Source: Vibrio sp. JC009
GTDB taxonomy: Bacteria > Pseudomonadota > Gammaproteobacteria > Enterobacterales > Vibrionaceae
Length of the DNA: 64,000 bases
Direction of reading: 5' to 3'
Assembly (NCBI RefSeq): GCF_029016485.1
Contig: NZ_CP092107.1
Location: 682,001-746,000 of the forward strand
Shown: positions 54,808 to 64,000 of the stretch, piece by piece
How the letters are laid out: each line of letters opens with the position of its first letter
Numbering within the stretch: the stretch's first letter is position 1
Notes under the pieces: generated by a model
What the model saw: the letters and a program-made list of their open reading frames with translations, nothing else
The model's database searches: none
What the model was told of the DNA's origin: nothing
Translations under genes and position numbers: made by a program

Positions 54808-57294
54808 TTATGCCTTCTCTACCTTAACTGCACACTTCTTGTAGTCAGTCTCTTTAGATAGTGGGTCGGTCGCATCAAGCGTTAGCTTGTTGGTTAACTG
54901 ACCAGCATCAAAGAATGGCATAAATACAAGACCACGAGGTACCTTGTTACGACCGCGGGTTTCAACGTGACTGATTACCTCACCACGACGAGACGCAATC
55001 TTAATTGCATCACCACGGCGCAGGCCACGTTTCTTCGCATCAAGCGGGTGCATATACACAACAGCATCCGGGAATGCACGGTACAGTTCAGGTACACGAC
55101 GAGTCATAGAACCTGTATGCCAGTGCTCAAGGATACGGCCGGTACATAGCCACAGATCGTATTCGTCATCCGGAGACTCCGCAGGCGGCTCATAAGGAAG
55201 TGCGAAAATAATCGCTTTCTTATCTTTCTTACCGTAGAAAGAGAACTCTTCACCTTCGTTTACATATGGGTCATAACCCTCTGCGTAACGCCAAAGTGTC
55301 TCTTTGCCGTCAACCACAGGCCAGCGAAGGCCACGAGAGTTATGGTATTGCTCGAATGTACCCAGGTCATGATGGTGACCACGACCAAAGTAGGCGTACT
55401 CTTCGAACAGACCTTTCTGTACGTAGAAACCAAAGTCACGGGATTCATCGTTCAACTGACCTTCTGCCAGTTCATCCGTGCTGTACATGTCAACTTTACC
55501 GTTAGCAAACAGTACTTCGAACAGAGTCTTACCAGCCAGTTCAGGCTTCTTAGCAATCAGGTCTGCAGGCCACACTTCTTCAACTTTGAAGCGCTTGGAG
55601 AATTCCATTACCTGCCAAACATCCGATCTGGCTTCACCCGGTGGAGAAACCTGCTGACGCCAGAACTGTGTACGACGCTCTGCGTTACCGTAAGCACCTT
55701 CTTTTTCTACCCACATTGCCGTTGGAAGAATAAGGTCTGCAGCCATAGCCGTTACAGTTGGGTACGGATCCGATACTACGATAAAGTTCGCTGGATCGCG
55801 GTAGCCAGGGTAGCGTTCCTGATTGATGTTAGGACCAGCCTGCATGTTGTTGTTACACTGAACCCAGTAAGCATTCAGCTTACGGTCTTTCAGCATACGG
55901 TCCTGAAGTACTGCGTGGTAACCTGGTTTGCCAGGGATAGTACCTTCAGGGATGTTCCAGTGCTTCTCAGCAAATTCACGGTGCTTAGGATTCATTACCA
56001 CCATATCTGCTGGCAGACGGTGTGCGAATGTACCTACTTCACGCGCTGTACCACAAGCTGATGGCTGACCGGTCAGTGAGAACGGACCACAGCCCGGCTT
56101 AGAGATCTTACCGGTTAGCAGGTGAATGTTGTAAACAAGGTTGTTTGCCCATACACCACGAGTATGCTGGTTAAAGCCCATTGTCCAGTAAGAAACGACC
56201 TTAACTTTAGGGTCTGCATACATTTCTGCCAGTTCAATCAGCTGATCTTCCGGCACACCGGAAAGCTCAGATGTATACTTAACATCGTACTTAGAAACAA
56301 ACTTCGCAAACTCATCAAAAGTCATCGGAGTAGATTTCTTACTGCCCGGGTTCTTCGCTTTTTGCTCCAGAGGGTGCTCAGGACGAAGGCCGTAACCGAT
56401 ATCCGTTTCACCTTTACGGAAATTAGTATGCTTGTTCACGAAATCATGGTTCACTTTATCGTTAGAGATAATGTAGTGAGCGATGAAGTTCAGAATCGCA
56501 AGGTCGGTTTGCGGAGTAAAGATAATCGGGTTGTCCGCCAGTTCATAAGAACGGTGTTCAAAAGTAGAAAGAACCGCTACGCGAACATGTTTTTCAGACA
56601 GACGACGGTCAGTCAGACGGGACCAAAGGATCGGGTGCATTTCCGCCATGTTTGAGCCCCAAAGTACGAATGCATCTGCGTACTCAAGGTCATCGTAACA
56701 ACCCATAGGTTCGTCCATACCAAAGGTACGGCCAAAGCCAACTACCGCAGACGCCATACAGTGACGTGCGTTAGGGTCGATGTTGTTAGAACGGAAACCG
56801 GCTTTGTAAAGCTTAGCCGCTGCATAGCCTTCCCAAACTGTCCACTGACCTGAGCCGAACATACCAACAGATGTTGGACCTTTGTCCTTCAGTGCAGCTT
56901 TAAATTTGTCGGCCATTACATCGAAGGCTTCATCCCAGCTAACTGGTGTGAATTCACCCTCTTTATCGTAAACACCATCGGTTTTACGCAGTAATGGTTG
57001 GGTCAGGCGATCCTGTCCGTACATAATCTTCGGTAGGAAATAACCTTTAATACAGTTCAGGCCACGGTTAACCGGAGCATCCGGGTCACCTTGCGATGCA
57101 ACAACACGGCCATTCTGCGTACCAACCAGTACGCTACAGCCAGTACCACAGAAACGACATGGAGCCTTGTCCCAGTGTACTTCGTTGTCTTTACCAGCAG
57201 CTTGTGCAACCGATGTTGGAAGTACTACTCCCGTTACCGATGCTGCCGCTACCGCCGCGTTTGCCTTTAAGAAAGTTCGTCTACTGACACTCAT
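54808..57294 (-). CDS. napA: Periplasmic nitrate reductase catalytic subunit NapA
   Basis: 828 residues from ATG 57294, identical in length to E. coli NapA, with GAGGAAG upstream. The Tat signal is [11 protein letters not shown]. [4Fe-4S] cluster region [13 protein letters not shown] is followed by a later Cys in GLNCIKGYF. The Mo-bis-MGD ligand Cys is expected in [12 protein letters not shown]. It reduces nitrate to nitrite in the periplasm. The start lies 11 bases beyond the napD stop. Confidence 0.98.
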   Translation of the reverse strand: MSVSRRTFLKANAAVAAASVTGVVLPTSVAQAAGKDNEVHWDKAPCRFCGTGCSVLVGTQNGRVVASQGDPDAPVNRGLNCIKGYFLPKIMYGQDRLTQPLLRKTDGVYDKEGEFTPVSWDEAFDVMADKFKAALKDKGPTSVGMFGSGQWTVWEGYAAAKLYKAGFRSNNIDPNARHCMASAVVGFGRTFGMDEPMGCYDDLEYADAFVLWGSNMAEMHPILWSRLTDRRLSEKHVRVAVLSTFEHRSYELADNPIIFTPQTDLAILNFIAHYIISNDKVNHDFVNKHTNFRKGETDIGYGLRPEHPLEQKAKNPGSKKSTPMTFDEFAKFVSKYDVKYTSELSGVPEDQLIELAEMYADPKVKVVSYWTMGFNQHTRGVWANNLVYNIHLLTGKISKPGCGPFSLTGQPSACGTAREVGTFAHRLPADMVVMNPKHREFAEKHWNIPEGTIPGKPGYHAVLQDRMLKDRKLNAYWVQCNNNMQAGPNINQERYPGYRDPANFIVVSDPYPTVTAMAADLILPTAMWVEKEGAYGNAERRTQFWRQQVSPPGEARSDVWQVMEFSKRFKVEEVWPADLIAKKPELAGKTLFEVLFANGKVDMYSTDELAEGQLNDESRDFGFYVQKGLFEEYAYFGRGHHHDLGTFEQYHNSRGLRWPVVDGKETLWRYAEGYDPYVNEGEEFSFYGKKDKKAIIFALPYEPPAESPDDEYDLWLCTGRILEHWHTGSMTRRVPELYRAFPDAVVYMHPLDAKKRGLRRGDAIKIASRRGEVISHVETRGRNKVPRGLVFMPFFDAGQLTNKLTLDATDPLSKETDYKKCAVKVEKA

Positions 57295-57304
57295 GTTTTC
57301 TTCC

Positions 57305-57556
57305 TCAATCAAGCTCAACTTGCTCATCCATTTGGTGGAACACCAGAGTTGCAGCAAGCACCCCTGGCAGTTGTTTTATCTCATTAAACTGGTCTGCTAA
57401 GAAGTTTCTGCTATCGCCTTCGATAACCACCACCAGCTTACCCGCTTCTGAGGTTCCCGGTACTTCCGTACCAGGCATTGCTTCTATTGCAGCTTTTACT
57501 GCTTCGAGTTGGTCAGCTGCGGCGTGTACCGCTAGGCTGCTAACGTGATAACTCAT
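57305..57556 (-). CDS. napD: NapA-specific chaperone NapD
   Basis: 83 residues, normal for NapD. A ferredoxin-like fold is predicted ([29 protein letters not shown]). It binds the NapA Tat signal and prevents early export. The start overlaps the napF end by 17 bases. Confidence 0.94.
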   Translation of the reverse strand: MSYHVSSLAVHAAADQLEAVKAAIEAMPGTEVPGTSEAGKLVVVIEGDSRNFLADQFNEIKQLPGVLAATLVFHQMDEQVELD

Positions 57557-58055
57557 CTGCGTTTCCTGCTCGTTTTATTTCAATCGCACCTACCGGACAT
57601 GGCTTAATACAAGCGCCACACCCGGTACATTCTTTTTCATTCAGTATTGGTTTTGCATTTCCACCAACCTGAAGCCTGAAACTGATAGCCCGGTATTCAC
57701 ACATATCGCCGCAGCTTCTGCATTCAACACCGTTCAGTGACAGGCACTTTTCACCAATGACAGCAATCTGATCCCAGGGTTTTTGGGTACGAGGAACAAA
57801 AAGAGGTTCGGGACAAACATCTGCGCACTTTTCACAAAAGCTGCACTCATCAAGGGAGAAATCCACTTCCGGGAAGCCACCTTCCCCTTTAATGATCACA
57901 GAAGTCTCACACGCTTCGATACATTTTCCACAACGGGTACAGCCTTGAATAAAGGCTTGCTCATCCACAAGCCAGGGCATTCGTTGAGGAGACTCGGTGC
58001 TTATTTTTGCTTTAGGGCCACGACTAAACAGTCTGCGCCGTCCGATATCTACCAA
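57540..58055 (-). CDS. napF: Ferredoxin-type protein NapF
   Basis: 171 residues. Several [4Fe-4S] motifs: CTRCGKCIEAC, CSFCEKCADVCP, a partial CRSCGDMC and CTGCGACIKPCP. It is cytoplasmic and assists NapA cofactor maturation. It is first in napFDAGHBC; its promoter region is shared with divergent narQ and contains a NarP site. Confidence 0.95.
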   Translation of the reverse strand: MVDIGRRRLFSRGPKAKISTESPQRMPWLVDEQAFIQGCTRCGKCIEACETSVIIKGEGGFPEVDFSLDECSFCEKCADVCPEPLFVPRTQKPWDQIAVIGEKCLSLNGVECRSCGDMCEYRAISFRLQVGGNAKPILNEKECTGCGACIKPCPVGAIEIKRAGNADELSR

Positions 58056-58190
58056 TGCATTCCTCTAAATTTCCAGCGTATTTCAAATTATGTAAATGAG
58101 ATTTATTTTTATTAATAAATTCATATACATCATTCATATTTCTATTTATTGTTAATAACGTTAGTCTAGATTTTGCGAATTGCTAATAAA

Positions 58191-58206
58191 TACCCCTTAA
58201 TAGGTA
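58191..58206. promoter_or_regulatory. NarP 7-2-7 binding site
   Basis: TACCCCT-TA-ATAGGTA: two heptamers in inverse orientation separated by two bases. Both (TACCCCT and, on the other strand, TACCTAT) match the NarL/NarP consensus TACYYMT exactly. The 7-2-7 arrangement is the preferred NarP target. It lies about 135 bases upstream of napF and about 108 bases upstream of narQ. Confidence 0.85.
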
Positions 58207-58220
58207 AATAAATATCACAC

Positions 58221-58234
58221 TTGCGCGAGATCAA
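58221..58234. promoter_or_regulatory. FNR-like site in nap/narQ region
   Basis: TTGCG-CGAG-ATCAA matches the FNR consensus TTGAT-N4-ATCAA at eight of ten positions. Together with the NarP site it gives the expected nitrate plus anaerobic control of nap. Confidence 0.55.
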
Positions 58235-58313
58235 TTAATCGATACGCGTTAGTTCACACAATAGGCATGACGTACTTATATACGTTATTAATTATTTTGT
58301 CAGGAGAGCCAAC

Positions 58314-59999
58314 TTGCACAGACCACAGATATCCATTACCAGAACCATCGCATGGGCCATGCTCTCTATCCTGTTGATTTCTGTAGTGACTGCAACAGTG
58401 ACGCTTTCAGCACTTTTCTCTAGTCTGGATGATGCAGAGGCGATAAACGTTGCCGGTTCGCTGCGAATGCAGAGTTACCGCCTTGCTTTTGATATTGAAA
58501 CAGAATCTCTGCTCTTTGACAGACATATAGAAGCTTACGAGCTCTCTCTGAACTCGCCTGCATTGAAATCAATAGACAATTTGATAACACCTCAACACCT
58601 GATAGACAGGTACAACAACCTGGTTAACCGCTGGACAGATTTAAAACCGCAACTTCAGTCTGAGCATCGTGGAATTTATGTCGCAGAGGTCGCAGAATTT
58701 GTTAATCAGATCGATATTTTTGTATTTGAACTGCAAAAATTTTCACAAACCAAAATGCATTTAATATCCCTTTCCTATGGAATGGGATTTATTTTTACTC
58801 TGGGTGTTGCGCTCTACGTGATTTATTTTTCACAAAAGAAAGTGGTTTCACCACTAAAACAACTTATGGTGGCAAGCAAAGAGGTACAGTCAGGTAATTT
58901 TGGATTTAAAATCAGACTGAACAGCCAGAACGAACTGGGCGTCCTTGCAAATGCCTTTAACGGCATGGCAAGAGAGCTGGAAAAGCTCTATACCGGCCTG
59001 GAGCAAAAAGTAACAGAAAAAACACACAGGCTTGAACACGCCAAAAACTCACTGGAAGTACTGTACAACTGCCAGCAGGAGCTGGGAGTCAGTCATCTGG
59101 GTGAGCATAATTTCCGCCATATTATTGAGTCCCTTCAGGAAACAGAAGGGGTTACTGCAGTAAGAATGATTGTTGGTGAAGCCGGCGCGGAGTGGACGAT
59201 TCTATCCGGCGAACCTTCTGATGCTATCTGGCATAGCGAAGCACTTGTACTGGATGAAGAGGTACTTGGCACACTGGAATGGCAATATACCCTGCCCTGC
59301 CCGGATCAGGAGCTTATCGGCAACGTCGCCAAGATACTGTCACGTGGTATTTACTACAATAAGGCACAGAAACAGGCTCAGCAACTTTTGCTGATGGAAG
59401 AGCGTGCCACCATTGCCAGAGAGCTGCACGACTCCATTGCCCAGTCGCTTTCTTACCTGAAAATTCAGACAACGCTGCTAAACCGCAGCATTGCAAAAGA
59501 AAATGTGAACCAAGCATCTGAAACTGCTAAAGAAATAGATAAACAGCTCAGCGCCACCTATACTCAGTTAAGAGAGCTGCTCAGCACCTTCCGTCTGACA
59601 ATTGAAAAAGCGGATCTTGGCGAAGCGCTGCTTGAACTACTTAAGCCACTTGAAGAGCAGACGGATGCTGAAATTATTCTGGACAACAAACTGGCTTCGA
59701 TCTCGCTGCGTGCGAATCATCAGGTGCATGTTATCCAGCTAGTTCGTGAGGCTGTGATTAATTCCATTAAGCACGCTTCACCAAAAACAATAAAAATAAG
59801 CTGTCAGGAATCTGATGGCAGAGTAGATATCAGAATTACCGACGATGGCACCGGCTTCTGCACAAGTGTAGAAAAACTGAATCACTACGGTTTAACCATA
59901 ATGTCAGAACGTGCCGACCGGCTTGAAGGAAATCTGAATATCGACAGCAAACCAGGAGAAGGCTGCACTATCCAGCTTTCATTCCCACTTGATACATAA
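58314..59999 (+). CDS. narQ: Nitrate/nitrite sensor histidine kinase NarQ
   Basis: 561 residues from TTG 58314, supported by AGGAGAG eight bases upstream. TM1 is about 14-35; the P-box NVAGSLRMQSYRLAF (about 45-59) is the nitrate-binding signature. TM2 is about 146-167, followed by HAMP, a central cysteine-poor signalling module, HisKA_3 with His372 in RELHDSIAQSLSYL, and HATPase with DDGTGF. It phosphorylates NarP in response to nitrate. It is 14 bases upstream of narP. Confidence 0.95.
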   Translation: MHRPQISITRTIAWAMLSILLISVVTATVTLSALFSSLDDAEAINVAGSLRMQSYRLAFDIETESLLFDRHIEAYELSLNSPALKSIDNLITPQHLIDRYNNLVNRWTDLKPQLQSEHRGIYVAEVAEFVNQIDIFVFELQKFSQTKMHLISLSYGMGFIFTLGVALYVIYFSQKKVVSPLKQLMVASKEVQSGNFGFKIRLNSQNELGVLANAFNGMARELEKLYTGLEQKVTEKTHRLEHAKNSLEVLYNCQQELGVSHLGEHNFRHIIESLQETEGVTAVRMIVGEAGAEWTILSGEPSDAIWHSEALVLDEEVLGTLEWQYTLPCPDQELIGNVAKILSRGIYYNKAQKQAQQLLLMEERATIARELHDSIAQSLSYLKIQTTLLNRSIAKENVNQASETAKEIDKQLSATYTQLRELLSTFRLTIEKADLGEALLELLKPLEEQTDAEIILDNKLASISLRANHQVHVIQLVREAVINSIKHASPKTIKISCQESDGRVDIRITDDGTGFCTSVEKLNHYGLTIMSERADRLEGNLNIDSKPGEGCTIQLSFPLDT

Positions 60000-60013
60000 C
60001 ACTGGAAACATAC

Positions 60014-60643
60014 ATGTCTATCTGGAACGTACTTATCGTTGACGACCACCCTCTTATGCGCAGAGGGGTAGTACAGCTTCTCTCTTTTGAGGACGAATTC
60101 AACGTCGCAGCAGAAGCAAGCAACGGGGCTGATGCGGTCGCATTAGCCTGTCAGGATGAACCGGATCTTATCCTGCTTGATCTTAATATGAAGGGAATGT
60201 CCGGACTTGATACGCTGAAAGCCCTGAGACAAGAAGGTGTAACGGCGACAGTCATCGTACTTACCGTTTCTGACAGCAGCTCAGATATCCGCGCCCTGAT
60301 CGATGCCGGTGCAGACGGGTATCTGCTCAAAGATACCGAACCGGATGAGCTGATTGAACTGATCAAAAAAGCCATGACCAGCGGCAGCGCTTTCAGCGAT
60401 GTGGTACTTGAGGTACTTCGTGAAAAATCAGAAACCGACGATCTCTTCTCGGCTCTGACAGAGCGTGAAAGTGAAATCATGACAGAAGTCGCTAAAGGCC
60501 TGAGTAACCGCCAGATCGCAGAGCGTCTGTTTATTTCTGAATCTACGGTAAAAGTGCACATTAAGAGCCTGCTTAAGAAGCTCAAAGTAAAATCCAGGGT
60601 TGCCGCAACCGTGCTTTATCTGGAAAGTCACGGAAAAGCCTGA
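60014..60643 (+). CDS. narP: Nitrate/nitrite response regulator NarP
   Basis: 209 residues. The receiver has acidic VDDHPLM, phospho-acceptor Asp56 in LILLDLNM and Lys in YLLKD. The C-terminal LuxR-type helix-turn-helix (about 145-205) reads LTEREsEIM...SNRQIAERLFISESTVKVH in outline. It activates nap and related genes on nitrate. It directly follows narQ and ends in a strong terminator. Confidence 0.95.
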   Translation: MSIWNVLIVDDHPLMRRGVVQLLSFEDEFNVAAEASNGADAVALACQDEPDLILLDLNMKGMSGLDTLKALRQEGVTATVIVLTVSDSSSDIRALIDAGADGYLLKDTEPDELIELIKKAMTSGSAFSDVVLEVLREKSETDDLFSALTERESEIMTEVAKGLSNRQIAERLFISESTVKVHIKSLLKKLKVKSRVAATVLYLESHGKA

Positions 60644-60654
60644 TTTATTTATCA

Positions 60655-60682
60655 AAAAGCCCGCAATCCCCTGCGGGCTTTT
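60655..60682 (+). terminator. Rho-independent terminator of narQP
   Basis: AAAAGCCCGCA and TGCGGGCTTTT form a perfect 11-bp stem with a 6-base loop, 12 bases after the narP stop. Confidence 0.93.
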
Positions 60683-60896
60683 CCAATTAAGCCCTTCGTA
60701 TTTATCTGCCTTCTGCAAAAACAGTGCATTGAGTTGCGCACATGAGAATTTTATCAGTATCAAAGATCCTATTTCTCATATTTCCTGAAACTGGCTTATT
60801 CTTAGATTGAGGCAGTACAACTTTCAACCAGCACTCGGTGCCCTATTTTAACAAAAACTCACCGACCTTGTGCTTAAGTCAGAAGGTAATAAGGCT

Positions 60897-61397
60897 ATGC
60901 CTAAAAAAAGAAAACAGAAAGGTTTATCGGTTGTCGAATTCTCTATCGTTGCTACGGTTTTCTTTGCCGTGTTTTTCACCGTTGTGGATTTCGCTGTATA
61001 TGGGTATGTCAAGCTCACCATGCAAAACGCGGTTCGCGAGGGGGCTCGTTACGCAGTTACCGGACAAACCAATTTAGATCCCAATAACTCAGGCGACAGA
61101 AAAGCAGCCATACTTGAGCGAATTTCCCTATCCTCTGACGGGCTAATGGATGACGTTGTAACAGACATTTGGATTGAAGATAAGGACGGCAACCCTGTTA
61201 TAGAGTTAGATGGCAACGGTAATGCAATTTTAGACTCAGACGGCAACACTATTATCTCCTTTGGCGGAGCGGGCCAATTTATCGCTATTCATATCGCCTG
61301 TGAATGGCCAGTATTAAGCCCTTTGCTCTATCCAGTCATTGATAGCAATGTTTACACATTTACCGTTAGTACAGCGATGAAAATTGAGAATTACTGA
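60897..61397 (+). CDS. TadE-like minor pilin / assembly protein
   Basis: 166 residues from ATG 60897; an upstream in-frame ATG lacks a ribosome site. A short basic leader (PKKRKQKG) precedes a hydrophobic helix with SVVEFSIVATVFFAVFF, the TadE pattern: Gly, then Glu five residues on, as for a TadV-type prepilin peptidase substrate. QNAVREGARYAVTG is the conserved TadE motif. A C-terminal beta-like domain follows. It is first of three Tad-type genes; no tad secretion genes are in the window. Confidence 0.85.
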   Translation: MPKKRKQKGLSVVEFSIVATVFFAVFFTVVDFAVYGYVKLTMQNAVREGARYAVTGQTNLDPNNSGDRKAAILERISLSSDGLMDDVVTDIWIEDKDGNPVIELDGNGNAILDSDGNTIISFGGAGQFIAIHIACEWPVLSPLLYPVIDSNVYTFTVSTAMKIENY

Positions 61398-61405
61398 GGT
61401 GCAAA

Positions 61406-62053
61406 ATGCATAAACTAAACTATCAAAGCAGAAATTCAGAATTAAAAGGATTTGCCTCAGTCGAACTGACCTTAGTTCTACCGGTACTATTATTGTTAAT
61501 GCTTGCTATCTACGAGTTAACCAACATTATCCAGGCAAACAGTATCACCATTAATTTAGGTCGTGAAATTGCCAATATGACATCCCGTTCCCCTCAGAGC
61601 AGTACAGATGACCCTGACTATATTCAGGACATTATGGATATTGTCGCGACTACCTCTGGCTCTCTCGATTTTACTACCGATGGTGTCATCTATGTAAGCA
61701 AGGTTGTAGGACAAGGAACAACAGCAAATCCATACAGAGCACCTTATATTCAAGCACAGTATAAATGGAACCGCTCAGGCATTAATGAACCTAGCATTAC
61801 CTGGAGTAATTGCAACAGTTGGGTATCAGGTGAGTGTACTTCTCCAAACCTGGATCCGAGTAATGAAAACAATCGTATAGTGATAAGCAACTTTCCTGTA
61901 CACGGCGGTGAAGTTGCGGGCTATGGCTCTGGTGAAAAGCAACTGAGTGCCGGAAAAGTTATCTATGTTGTAGAAGTTATCTATCGGTATACCCCTATAA
62001 CAACATTCTTTCTCAAACATAGCATCATGCTAAGTGAAGAAACCTATATGTAA
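61406..62053 (+). CDS. TadE/TadF-like minor pilin-type protein
   Basis: 215 residues, eight bases after the previous gene. The leader ends at LKGFASVELTLVLPVLLLLML, with Gly and Glu in TadE-like positions. The later ANSITINLGREIANMTSR is the TadE/F region after the helix. The C-terminal domain has YIQAQYKWNR and two Cys (WSNC, GECTSP). It probably forms a complex with the upstream TadE-like and downstream TadG-like proteins in the envelope. Confidence 0.8.
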   Translation: MHKLNYQSRNSELKGFASVELTLVLPVLLLLMLAIYELTNIIQANSITINLGREIANMTSRSPQSSTDDPDYIQDIMDIVATTSGSLDFTTDGVIYVSKVVGQGTTANPYRAPYIQAQYKWNRSGINEPSITWSNCNSWVSGECTSPNLDPSNENNRIVISNFPVHGGEVAGYGSGEKQLSAGKVIYVVEVIYRYTPITTFFLKHSIMLSEETYM

Positions 62054-62069
62054 GGTAAGGATGATCTAT

Positions 62070-63557
62070 ATGAAAATCAGAGCTCCTTTCACAAAACAGA
62101 GGTCAAAAGGGCTAATTGAGATAATCACAGTGATGGCACTGCCCTGTATGCTGGTATTAGCCGGTCTGGCGATAGATATTGGTAAAGGGTACCTTGTTAA
62201 AGCCGAAATTCTCGCTGCTGTGGATGCTGCCTGTATTGCGGCCGCGCGGGAAATAGGTGATAGCCCGGAAGCAGCAAACGAAGCTGCAACAATGGTGTTC
62301 TATGCCAATATTAACGATGGTTATCTAAATAGTGATATTGAATTAGATACACCAATAAATTATTCAATAGATGGTCAGGGTAATATTACTGTTGATATCA
62401 GTGCTACCGCAGTAATGCCAACATCACTTATCCGTCTGTTTGGTTTTGATACTCTTACCATCGGAGCCGCATCACAAGCAGTTCGTCGCCCGGTTGACCT
62501 GGCCTTTGTTATAGATAACTCCTCATCACTTCAAAGTGTTGGTGACGATGTTATAGACCGTGCACAAGATTTTGTTGGCAAACTGCACACCAATATGGAC
62601 CGAGTGGCACTGCTTGCATACGGACATGGAGCAGAAGTTCTGGCTGGATTCGACGATAATAACAGAGGCTTTGACTACGAAGAGAATAACTCAGCGACTC
62701 TGTGGGGTGACTTAGAAGGTATGACTTTCGATGGCTATACCAATCCGTCAGAGGGATTTTCTCTTGCACTGGATCAATTATTGGGACTGACAAATCCGGC
62801 AGATCTGCGAGTTATTGTATTTTTCACTGACGGTGCTCCAAATACTTTCTCATCTCAGTTTCTTTTAGATGTAAATAAGAATAAAGATGATGACGATGAT
62901 AGCAAGTATATTACCGGCTCCCTGCGCGCATCCAGTGCCAGCTACGGCAGACCTCGGGGCTTGTATAACCATGAAAGTGTATCTCCAGAAACTGTAGATC
63001 CTCCGGGCTGGGAAGGAAATGGTATAGGCGATGAACTGGTCGAGCTCCCTGAATACTATAATGCCCACTCGAGCGACTATATACCTGAAGGAGCAGGCAA
63101 TCCAGATTCAGAACTATTTTTAATAGTAAATAATAGTGCAGATGAAGACGGCGAATACAATAGTAGCTACGGATACAGACCAGTCAGCCAGTATAACCCA
63201 TCTACTGATTCTTCATGGGACTTATTTGATAAGGTAAGCCGGATATCCAGAAACCTTCCAGAAGCTATGGCTGACCATGCTCGTGACAAGGGTATTATTG
63301 TATTTACCCTTGGACTGGGCCCACGCCTTTTGGGTCAGTCTGGTCCGGATGATGAAATCGGTAGCCACATGCTATATAGAATGGCAAACGATCCTGCTAT
63401 TTTAGCCCCGAGCAACCCAGTAGCTGACAGCGATTATGATGTCACTCCTCCAAATGAAGACAACCTTGACGGAATATATTGCCATGCTATTGATGAAGAT
63501 GCGCTTGGCCCATGCCTGGATGAAATTTTAGAAGTCATTATCCGACTTACAATGTAG
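62070..63557 (+). CDS. TadG-like protein with von Willebrand A domain
   Basis: 495 residues from ATG 62070, chosen for AAGGA eight bases upstream; this removes the overlap with the previous gene. An N-terminal Tad region (SKGLIEIITVMALPCML helix, then DIGKGYLVKAEILAAVDAACIAAARE) is followed by a VWA domain from about residue 155. MIDAS motif DNSSS is in FVIDNSSSLQS, a Thr lies in MTFDGYTNPS, and Asp in FFTDGAPN. A long acidic insertion (NKDDDDDS) and a C-terminal helix follow. TadG proteins anchor or assemble Flp-type pili; the VWA part may bind host or surface ligands (inference). Confidence 0.85.
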   Translation: MKIRAPFTKQRSKGLIEIITVMALPCMLVLAGLAIDIGKGYLVKAEILAAVDAACIAAAREIGDSPEAANEAATMVFYANINDGYLNSDIELDTPINYSIDGQGNITVDISATAVMPTSLIRLFGFDTLTIGAASQAVRRPVDLAFVIDNSSSLQSVGDDVIDRAQDFVGKLHTNMDRVALLAYGHGAEVLAGFDDNNRGFDYEENNSATLWGDLEGMTFDGYTNPSEGFSLALDQLLGLTNPADLRVIVFFTDGAPNTFSSQFLLDVNKNKDDDDDSKYITGSLRASSASYGRPRGLYNHESVSPETVDPPGWEGNGIGDELVELPEYYNAHSSDYIPEGAGNPDSELFLIVNNSADEDGEYNSSYGYRPVSQYNPSTDSSWDLFDKVSRISRNLPEAMADHARDKGIIVFTLGLGPRLLGQSGPDDEIGSHMLYRMANDPAILAPSNPVADSDYDVTPPNEDNLDGIYCHAIDEDALGPCLDEILEVIIRLTM

Positions 63558-63576
63558 CTTTCCGCAATGGCTTCGG

Positions 63577-63611
63577 CAGGCAGAGACCTATTCTCTGCCT
63601 GTTCTGTTTTC
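63577..63611 (+). terminator. Terminator of the Tad-type gene set
   Basis: CAGGCAGAGA and TCTCTGCCTG form a perfect 10-bp stem with a 5-base loop, followed by TTCTGTTTT. It lies 20 bases after the stop codon. Confidence 0.85.
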
Positions 63612-63707
63612 ACGCTACCTTGCTCACACTGTCGCAGTTAACATTTTAAATTCTAACCAATTTCATACTAGGCTATTTATATCGCACAAGCTGTAAATGA
63701 GTAATTG

Positions 63708-64000
63708 ATGATTAAAGCCATAAACTTCCGGTACAGCTCCCCCTCTGATCTGCAACAGGCAGAAGAAATCATTGATCTCGCCGTTCCGGAAAGAAATCTG
63801 ATACAGATATTTACCAGTATTATGGATACGGATGTCATTGACTGCCTTCTATCAGAACTGACCCGCCGCTTTCCTAAAGTCCCGATTATCGGAACCAGCA
63901 CTGCCGGTGAGATTTCTGGCAGCAAATCTACTCAGGAAGCCATTATCATTAATGTAGTGAATTTCGAGAGCTCCTACGCCTCTTCGTATCTTCTACCTGA
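63708..64000 (+). CDS. FIST-domain protein, 3' end outside window
   Basis: 97 residues are visible from ATG 63708; the gene continues past the right edge. IQIFTSIMDTDVIDCLL and the segment PIIGTSTAGEISGSKS are the FIST N-terminal pattern (GxSTAGEI). FIST domains are predicted small-ligand sensors, often fused to signalling domains such as GGDEF or methyl-accepting modules. What is fused here cannot be seen. The ribosome site is weak. Confidence 0.78.
   Translation, partial: MIKAINFRYSSPSDLQQAEEIIDLAVPERNLIQIFTSIMDTDVIDCLLSELTRRFPKVPIIGTSTAGEISGSKSTQEAIIINVVNFESSYASSYLLP

Overview
The window is about 64 kb of a Vibrio-like gammaproteobacterium (Vibrionaceae). Support comes from the gene content: napFDAGHBC beside narQ/narP and an HD-GYP gene, glpABC, a UshA/NutA-type nucleotidase, PlzD-like PilZ and GlyGly-CTERM proteins. 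From memory, the nap/HD-GYP/narPQ grouping matches the second chromosome of Vibrio cholerae, so a chromosome II location is plausible but unproven. I saw no rRNA, tRNA, CRISPR array, prophage or intact transposase gene.

Layout. 1-2497 (minus): sensor kinase cut by the window edge, paired with a lipoprotein solute-binding protein. 2799-7550: periplasmic 5'-nucleotidase and a large extracellular DNase, probably for use of extracellular DNA. 7607-13059: cysteine desulfidase, chemoreceptor, a 50-residue membrane protein, a periplasmic amino-acid-type binding protein and a TetR regulator. 13384-18745: porin, GPH-family sugar symporter and GH36 alpha-galactosidase. 19177-23397: glpABC. 23482-25615: hydrolase, CZB-domain chemoreceptor and a 48-residue membrane protein. 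25893-31365: PTS-type dihydroxyacetone kinase (dhaKLM, with a complete Enzyme I fused to DhaM) divergent from gldA. 31471-35721: HAD phosphatase, yceJ-yceI, DsbA-like protein, methyltransferase and an unknown membrane protein. 35946-43715: an agl-type alpha-glucoside locus (ABC transporter, LacI regulator, GH13 glucosidase). 44165-51939: PilZ protein, Lon-like protease, GGDEF cyclase, tail-anchored protein and HD-GYP protein. 52107-60643: periplasmic nitrate reductase operon and its NarQ/NarP two-component system. 60897-63557: three Tad-type genes (two TadE-like, one TadG/VWA). 63708-64000: start of a FIST-domain gene.

How the genes work together. Glycerol is oxidised by GldA and phosphorylated by DhaKLM, or enters as glycerol-3-phosphate through GlpABC, which donates electrons to quinones. 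NapFDAGHBC can take electrons from quinol to reduce nitrate; NarQ/NarP sense nitrate, and a textbook 7-2-7 NarP site lies in the nap/narQ intergenic region. Several sugar systems (alpha-galactoside, alpha-glucoside) and a c-di-GMP set (PilZ, GGDEF, HD-GYP) complete the picture.

The most striking unexplained structure is a family of three roughly 263-bp elements (18771-19032, 43736-43998, 44932-45194). Their termini match the 19-bp Tn5/IS50 outside end, exactly so at the right end of the third copy. Two copies in direct orientation bracket the PilZ gene like a transposase-less composite transposon. Other notable signals are a G-quadruplex-type 8-bp tandem repeat at 32106-32152, REP-like hairpins, several perfect palindromes in promoters, and two unrecognised small membrane proteins.
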